The notes under the pieces were generated by a model. The model was not told where the DNA came from. It was given only the letters and a program-made list of their open reading frames with translations, and searched no databases. A program made the translations under genes and the position numbers. Source: Anaeramoeba flamelloides (lineage: Eukaryota; Metamonada; Anaeramoebidae). Taken from it: DNA of 64,000 nt. The stretch covers positions 930,001 to 994,000 of the forward strand of contig JANTQA010000044.1 of assembly GCA_027625915.1 (NCBI GenBank). The letters are read 5' to 3'. This document shows positions 58,165 to 64,000 of this stretch, piece by piece; within the stretch, counting starts at the first letter, position 1; each line of letters begins with the position of its first letter.

Positions 58165-58999
58165 ATATAACTAATAATTACAAAAAGTCAAGTAATAAAA
58201 AAGTAAAAAGAAAAAACATTTAGAAAATATTTTTTTTTCTTATTTTTCCATTTTAAAAGAAAAATTAATAGACTTATCTTTCTTTTGTTGATCTTAAAAT
58301 TATTTTGATTTTAGGAAAAAAAAAAATAATAAAGATGTGAAGTTTTATTTATATATATACATAAATAATTTTTTGTTCGGGTAGCAATTAGGTTGCATAT
58401 TGAACTCATATAGTGAATCAAAAATTGAATAAAACGAGGTTTTCATCTAATTTAGGTTTTGGTTTATTTAAAAACAAATATATAAAAAAAAATTACTTTG
58501 TACCATATTTTAACACATACACGCACCTGTTACAAACTTACCCAGAATCTGTCATAAATAGAAATTGTGTTTTTTGTCTCTCTGAAATTTAAAAAAAAAC
58601 TCTTTGATTGTATGTTCATCACAAGAATATTCTGATTTGACATTGAATATTACAAAGAAATGTGTTAAACAATATCATTTGAAAAAAAAATTATTATTTA
58701 TTAAACTAAATTGTAAACATAAAATAAAAAAATTTCAAACAATATAGCGCCAATTTAATAATTACTTTGAATTGGTCTCGTCTTTTTTTAAGTGTTTAGA
58801 AATTGGAAATCCACAAAATCTGATAATTCTTAGAAATTGTTATTCATTTCTTGAGAGTGAATCTAATAAATAAAAATGAAAATTTATTTCTTTACTAGAA
58901 ATTCTTATCCCATTTTAAAAGTTTCAATAATAGCATAGAATTAACTAATACGGAAGGTTAATATCCGGGTATAAAATATTTTTTTCAATTTATCAAAGA

Positions 59000-59034
59000 T
59001 TTCATAGTAGATTTGGAACAGTTGTAATTGAAAC
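59000..59034. repeat. Lone R10/R11-type terminus
   Basis: On the minus strand it reads TACAACTGTTCCAAATCTAC then TATGAAATC, close to the ends of the elements at 21892 and 22388. The partner end was not found. Confidence 0.45.
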
Positions 59035-60214
59035 CATTTTTCAAAAATGTTGACTCACTTTATTTTATTAATGGAAGTGGTTATGTTGAGGTTTTATCCC
59101 TTTTTCTTTTCAAAATAAATTTTCGTTTTTAAGACCAGAGTCATTTTTTTCTAATTTAGAGATCAAATCATTTATTCAAAATCATTTTCTTTTTTTATTT
59201 TTTTCTTTTCTTTTCTTTTAAGAAAGTAAAGTTAAAAAAAAAAATATAAAGGTATAGAAATTAATAATAAGACAATTTAGACAATGTAATATCTTTTAAA
59301 ATGAATTTAATTCTCAGTCAAAAATCTACCTGTTAACCATTTTTAGAGAAATTTCAGTAATAAAAAAACATGTAATGATTATTTCAATAATTGTGATACA
59401 ATTTATTTTTTAGTTTTTGATTTTAATTGTTTTTTTATTTCAAATAATAAACTTTTATATGGTTATAATAATTTAAAACATAAGTTTAAATAAGATTTCA
59501 CCATTAGTTGTTTTTGAAAAAAAAATATTTTTGATAGTTCAAGACACTTTTCATGAATTAACAATAGTGGAAACTATGATTTTATTCTGAAATTTCTGAA
59601 AATAAATTTAAGTATAAAGGCAACTAGAGTGTAAATTACACTCCTTCCTCAATAAAATAATAAAAAAAAACACTATATTTTTTTTTCATTTTATTATTTT
59701 CGGTAAAGTTACAATATATGAAATGGTGTTTTTATATGGAAAACTAATAATATAACAAAAAAAAAAGATGTTTTTTTTTTTCAAATTTTAGAAAAAAATC
59801 GAAAAAGTCAAAATAAAAAATCAAAAAAAAAAAAGGTTTTTTTTTCCATGAAAGTATCCCCAATAGTCATGAAAGGATCTCTAATAGAAATAAAATATCA
59901 AGTTGTAAAAAAGAATTGAATTATTCGAGATTTTCGAATGAATCTAAATAAAGATAACACTTAAAAAAACTACCAATCCAAAAAAAATAATTATATTTAG
60001 GAATATAGCCAGATAACTAACTCATTTAAAATTTAATCTTGAAAAAGTTAAAAATAATCGTAAAACTTGGATATCTGAATTAACAAAAATTAATATTTCT
60101 CGTATATTAAAAAATATTCCTATTTTTGATATTATTAGAAAAAGAGATTCATCATATTTATTAGCCTTAGTGGGAAATAAATTTATTTTTGTGTCTTTAA
60201 TCAAAATTTCTAAA

Positions 60215-60470
60215 TAACAATTTAGGAATTCATGAAGTGCTGTAGAGTGCTGTAAAGTGCCTAGGTTTTCCATAATTCAAAGAATAAAGTAAAATGATAG
60301 ATTTTACTCAATTCTTTCAAATTATGGAAAACCTAACTGTATTTTTTTTTTTAATTTGAGAAATAAAACGAAAATTAAAAGACATCTTCTTGTTATTTCC
60401 CAAATTAAAAAAAAAAAAACCAACGACAAATAAGAGGAATTAAAAACTACTCCTTTGATAATAATACTAA
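60215..60470. repeat. R9 composite repeat, copy 5 (reverse)
   Basis: On the plus strand it begins with the tandem in reverse (GAAGTGCTGTAGAGTGCTGT then AAAGTGCCTAGG). The palindrome CCATAATTCAAAGAATAAAG / CAATTCTTTCAAATTATGG follows, and the end module GAGGAATTAAAAACTACTCC. An 83-codon ATG frame on the minus strand starts inside it. Confidence 0.6.
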
Positions 60471-60762
60471 AATATAAAAAAAGGGATTTTTTTAAAAGAA
60501 AATTACAAAAAAAAAAAGATTTGCTACATTTTACAAAATTATTGTTGAATATCTCATATTTTTCTTTAAAAAAGATAAAAAATTCTCAATTTTTCTATTT
60601 TTTTCTTTTGAATTAAAGTTAGAAAAATTAAGAAAGGAACAGAGAAAAAAAAACCATTGATTATTAAATAAATATTCTTCAAACATTTAAATGCAAATAG
60701 ATATATCTTTGTAAATTATACATATATGCATTTGTTATTACCGTCTTACTATTAAATTCAAA

Positions 60763-61463
60763 TTAAAAATTGTCTTGACTGAAATAGTCATAACTGTTAT
60801 TTGAATAATAAAAATCAAATCCTTCTTGGCCATCAAATTGGTTTTGTTCGATATTATTATTATTTTCTTCGTTCTGATAAAAATATTGGTGATTGTTTTC
60901 ATTATAATTATAATTTTCATTTATATTTGAATTTAAATATTGGTTAGAATTTTCATAATTATAACCATTTTGGTTTTTATTATTATCCCTATTTTCAATG
61001 TCCTCTAAATTCTTATCTCCTCTATTATTTGAATATGTCAAAGGATATGAATTTGGATTTGAATAATAATTTAATTTTTGTTTATCATTAAGGTTATAGT
61101 TGTGGTTATTATTAATCGTCAGAGTGTGTGTATTATTTTTCGTGATCCGGTTCTGGTTCTGACTCTGGTTATGATTCTGATTATTATTGTTCTTTATCTC
61201 GTTATTATTATAATAATAATTTTTCTTCCTTTTCATTGGAACAACTCTTGCTAACTCAATTTTGATTCTTCTAGTTTTAATTTTGGTTTTGTTTAAATGA
61301 TTCATTGCAATTTCTGCTTCGCGTATATCGAAAAATTCCACAAATCTATGATAAACCTTATTTGGCGTCGATCTAATTTCTCTTATTTGGCCATATTGCG
61401 AAAAGATCACTTCAAGTTCTTTGTTTGAAATAAATTCATTCAAGCCAAAAACAACAAGAGTTC
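60763..61463 (-). CDS. Mei2-type RRM protein, last exon (5' end not found)
   Basis: The exon encodes 232 residues and starts after an AAAG acceptor. Its first 75 residues are an RNA recognition motif very like the second RRM of Mei2/AML proteins: GTLVVFGLNEFISNKELEVI, then FSQYGQIREIRSTPN, RFVEFFDIREAEIAMNHLN and RRIKIELARV. Mei2 proteins bind RNA and control meiosis and differentiation in yeast and plants; that role is not shown here. The rest is Asn-, Gln- and Tyr-rich low-complexity sequence, as in many RNA-granule proteins. The frame upstream of the acceptor has a stop at once and no ATG, so at least one earlier exon must exist. Nothing recognisable as a first RRM lies within the next 1 kb, and the Mei2 C-terminal RRM is absent. 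Family assignment is good, gene model incomplete. Confidence 0.75.
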
Positions 61464-62082
61464 CTTTATGAATTATTTATAGTTTAATTGTTTTTTTTTT
61501 TTTTTTTGTTTTGTTTTATGATTTATGAGAATTTTAAAATACATTATCAAAATTTAGAAAAAAAAAAAGAAAAACTTTCAATATTTATTTGTTTCTTTTC
61601 ATTTGGATATCATACTGTTAAATTTTCTTTTGAAAAAAAATAATTTTATCTCGAAAGTTCAATCTAGAAATGCTTAGTAATTGATAAAATTTTCAGTTTA
61701 ATTGATTTGTAAAGAGGATTTGTTTTTTTTTTTTTATTACATCTGTTACAATTTGCTTTTTTTGGAAATTGAAATAAAAATTTCTTAATTTTTTAATTCG
61801 ATAATAGCAGTATTAAAAAAATATAGGTTACTTTTGTTTTTTTCAAAAGTGTTTGTAAAGCACGTTATTAAATATCAATGTAACTATTTTATTCACTATA
61901 GTAGAACATTTGTTGTATCACCCTTTTCAAAATCATCAAATAAATTTATCAATTTCTTTGAGTGATCGTTTATATAATGAGATTGTTGATAGAAAAATAA
62001 ATTGATCAAATTTTCATTTTTCTTTCAAAAAAAATTCCAAAAAAAAAAAAAAAAAAAAAAAAAATACGATTGAGATAAACCA

Positions 62083-62766
62083 TTAAGGGTCGAGTCATTA
62101 CAGTGAAATTGTTTATTCTGAAATGGAAAAAAACTTTTTAGTAATTTTATTGAGGACCTAACACCAATCAAAAACCAACCAACCTATGATGTATGATCGA
62201 TCTCTAAAAATCAACAACTCAAAATGAGGACATTTTTAGAAAAAAGCGCCAAAGAGCGACACTCAATTTCCAATTAGAATGGTCGTGAATTACAATTCTG
62301 AAAACAACTCTGTCAGTTTTGAAGTGTCGCTCTTTGGCGCTTTTTGAGATCTTGGTGACTTTTTTTTTCTTTTTTTTCTTTTTTCAAATGAGTTATTTTT
62401 ATTGAAAGACTATTACCTAATCCTTACTTGGTCAAATTTAGAGGGTTTTAAAATAACCACAAATCAGACTAAATCGAATAAAATTGATTGCGAAATACAA
62501 GAAATCAATTTGTTTTAAATTAAAGAAATTTAACCTCTTTTGAAAAAGAAAATGAGAAAAGATGAATTTTTTTTTTAAAATTTTGATTTTTTGAAATTGA
62601 GAATTCTTTTTCTTCATTGAATTTTTTGTCAAAGAGATCCTATGGAATTTTTTTTTGTTATTTGAATTTTGTCAACCAAAAGAAGGCCTATTTCATAATA
62701 CCCTTTTTGGTCTCAGGTCACCCCTTGAGTATGGTGCCTTTTCACGGTAAATGACTAGACCCTTAA
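62083..62766 (+). mobile_element. R6 TTAA-type element, copy 3 (684 bp, best preserved)
   Basis: The left end is TTAAGGGTCGAGTCATTACA then GTGAAA. The right end, on the other strand, is TTAAGGGTCTAGTCATTTAC then CGTGAAA. TTAA at both edges fits a piggyBac-type target. Inside is a perfect 22 bp hairpin (arms 62241-62262 and 62324-62345, core GCGCCAAAGAGCGACAC) with a 61 bp loop. No transposase frame. Confidence 0.75.
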
Positions 62767-63004
62767 AGTCCCAACTCAAAAAGGAAAATGAAAATATAAA
62801 ACAGATTTAATGTATCTAGAAGTATTTTTCATGGATATTATAAACCCTTTTTGGAGAACTGAATGAAAATTCTGTTCAATTTGTTTTGAACCAAATTGTA
62901 AATTCATAAAAATGATTTCAATTTCCCTTTTTTCAAATTTTTTTGATCAGATTTGAATAAAGAATTTTATAGGTTTTTGGTATTAGTATCTACCGCGGAA
63001 AAGT

Positions 63005-63712
63005 ATAAAATTAAAGAATGTCACTATTGAAGTTAACTAATTTTATTATCATTGTTCAAATGCCTCTAAAAATTCCATTAGTAGAATAGTATTATTTATC
63101 TTATTTATGAAAAATGATCCTTGTATTAGTAAAAAACCCAATAATCTCAGTAAAAAATCTGCATTTCGAGACAAATTTTAAGGTTGAGTAATCAATGTCC
63201 AGACTTCAAAGTTTGAAAAATATCTTTCTTAAACTTGTCTCCAAATGTAGATTTGTTGTTAAAAAATTCAATTTTTTTGAAAAATAAAATAATTAACCAA
63301 TAGATTTTTTTGACAAATTATTTTATAAATATTGAAAAGTATATTGATACGGCAATTATCTGATTTATTGGTCGAAAACAAAAGGAATTAATCTTGTGGT
63401 TTGCATTTTAATAATTATTGGGTCAATATTTAAATCAAAAAATTAAAAAAATGGTTACTTTGTGAGGTTCTGAATATTAATTTTTAAATACCAGAATACT
63501 GTTATTTTGAGTTTCAATTTTAAGATTTGGAAAAAGTCTAAAGAAAAAAAAACTTTTTCAAAATGACAATTTTTTAATTGTAATCATCATTTAAAAAATC
63601 AGATAATTTATTGTTCAATAATATTTATTATAGATTTTTTAGTGTCAGTCGGACCAAGAACATATATATGATTTACTTTCAATTCTAACATACTTTAATT
63701 TTATTCTTCCCA
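63005..63712 (+). mobile_element. R8 TIR element, copy 2 (about 708 bp)
   Basis: The left part has TTGTTCAAATGCCTCTAAAA and AAAAATGATCCTTGTATTAG. The central palindrome has ATCTGCATTTCGAGACAAAT and CTTGTCTCCAAATGTAGATT. The right end has AGATTTTTTAGTGTCAGTCG and ATTCTAACATACTTTAATTT. The termini are more decayed than in the 7139 copy, so the edges are approximate. Confidence 0.5.
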
Positions 63713-63796
63713 GGGTGATGATAATACCTTATTTGCAAAACAAAAAAAAAAAACTTGGTAAATAAGTTGATTTAGGAACATTTCATTGATAGACAT

Positions 63797-64000
63797 TACT
63801 GTTAATTTCAAAATAAAAAGATCAAAATTTTCATTCAACTTTAATAAAAAAAAAAACAACTCTCAATAATTAGAATAAATCATCAAACTACCCAATTCTA
63901 AAACGGAAATTAATAATTTAAGCTTCTTTTAAGAATATTAAAATTTTGAAAAGTTACATGATTTAAATATCTGTTTTTGGAAAGATGAATTAAAATTTTG
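63797..64000. mobile_element. R4 MITE, cut by the window end
   Basis: It starts with TACTGTTAATTTCAAAATAA then GATCAAAATTTTCATTCA. The matching right arm begins near 63976 (GGAAAGATGAATTAAAATTT) and runs off the end of the window. Confidence 0.6.

Larger units (their letters stand above)
57249..60762. other. Gene-free stretch between RPN1 and the RRM gene
   Basis: It holds the R13 foldback element (57674-58164), a lone R11-like end (about 59000-59034) and an R9 copy (60215-60470). The frames at 57723 and 60022 lie wholly or partly in repeats. The rest is AT-rich spacer. Confidence 0.5.
61464..64000. other. Gene-free end of the window
   Basis: It holds an isolated R4-like end (about 61765-61820), a long A-run (about 62037-62064), R6 copy 3 (62083-62766), R8 copy 2 (63005-63712) and a truncated R4 copy (63797 to the window end). 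The missing first exon of the RRM gene may lie here, but I cannot point to it. Confidence 0.5.

Noticed and set aside
60022-60273. 83-codon minus frame with ATG
   Set aside because: Its first part is the R9 tandem, and the rest has no domain or conservation that I can see.

Overview
This is a very AT-rich, gene-poor, intron-bearing eukaryotic nuclear segment, most likely from a free-living protist. The recognised host genes are eL24, a Ras-type GTPase, NAC-alpha, an NFU1-type Fe-S protein, the proteasome subunit RPN1, a Mei2-type RRM protein, a SANT/Myb protein and a large leucine-rich-repeat (LRR) membrane protein. Introns are GT-AG with GTAA or GTAT donors, and many acceptors read AAAAG or AAAG with little pyrimidine tract. 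All eight recognised genes end in TAA. I cannot name the species. The Ras/LRR content, asparagine-rich proteins and extreme AT content fit amoebozoan-like or anaeramoebid-like protists (inference).

Layout. 1-5200: no gene, only decayed repeats and nested terminal-inverted-repeat (TIR) elements. 5205-6190 (+): eL24. 6191-11579: non-coding, with four mobile-element-like repeats. 13594-11580 (-): asparagine-rich SANT/Myb protein with a telobox-like C-terminus. 13595-18468: one TTAA-flanked element and otherwise AT-rich spacer. 19476-18469 (-): Ras GTPase. 21839-20855 (-): last exons of an unrecognised gene. 21108-23720: dense MITE cluster. 24068-26652 (+): NAC-alpha. 32066-32503 (+): NFU1. 49456-38106 (-): LRR receptor-like protein whose 5' exons are separated from the main exon by an inferred 6.7 kb intron. 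50560-57248 (+): RPN1, with a 3.7 kb intron. 61463-60763 (-): last exon of a Mei2-type RRM protein.

The protein-coding genes are mostly housekeeping and do not form a pathway: ribosome (eL24), nascent-chain handling (NAC), protein degradation (RPN1), Fe-S assembly in an organelle (NFU1), signalling (Ras, LRR receptor) and nucleic-acid binding (SANT, RRM).

The most distinctive feature is the non-coding fraction. I can recognise about a dozen families of short non-autonomous elements with TIRs, several with two or three copies in the window. They fall into TA-flanked Tc1/mariner-like and TTAA-flanked groups, and some are nested in one another. They fill the intergenic space and also the long introns of NAC-alpha, RPN1, the LRR gene and the unrecognised gene. 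No transposase gene was recognised, so all appear to depend on enzymes encoded elsewhere.
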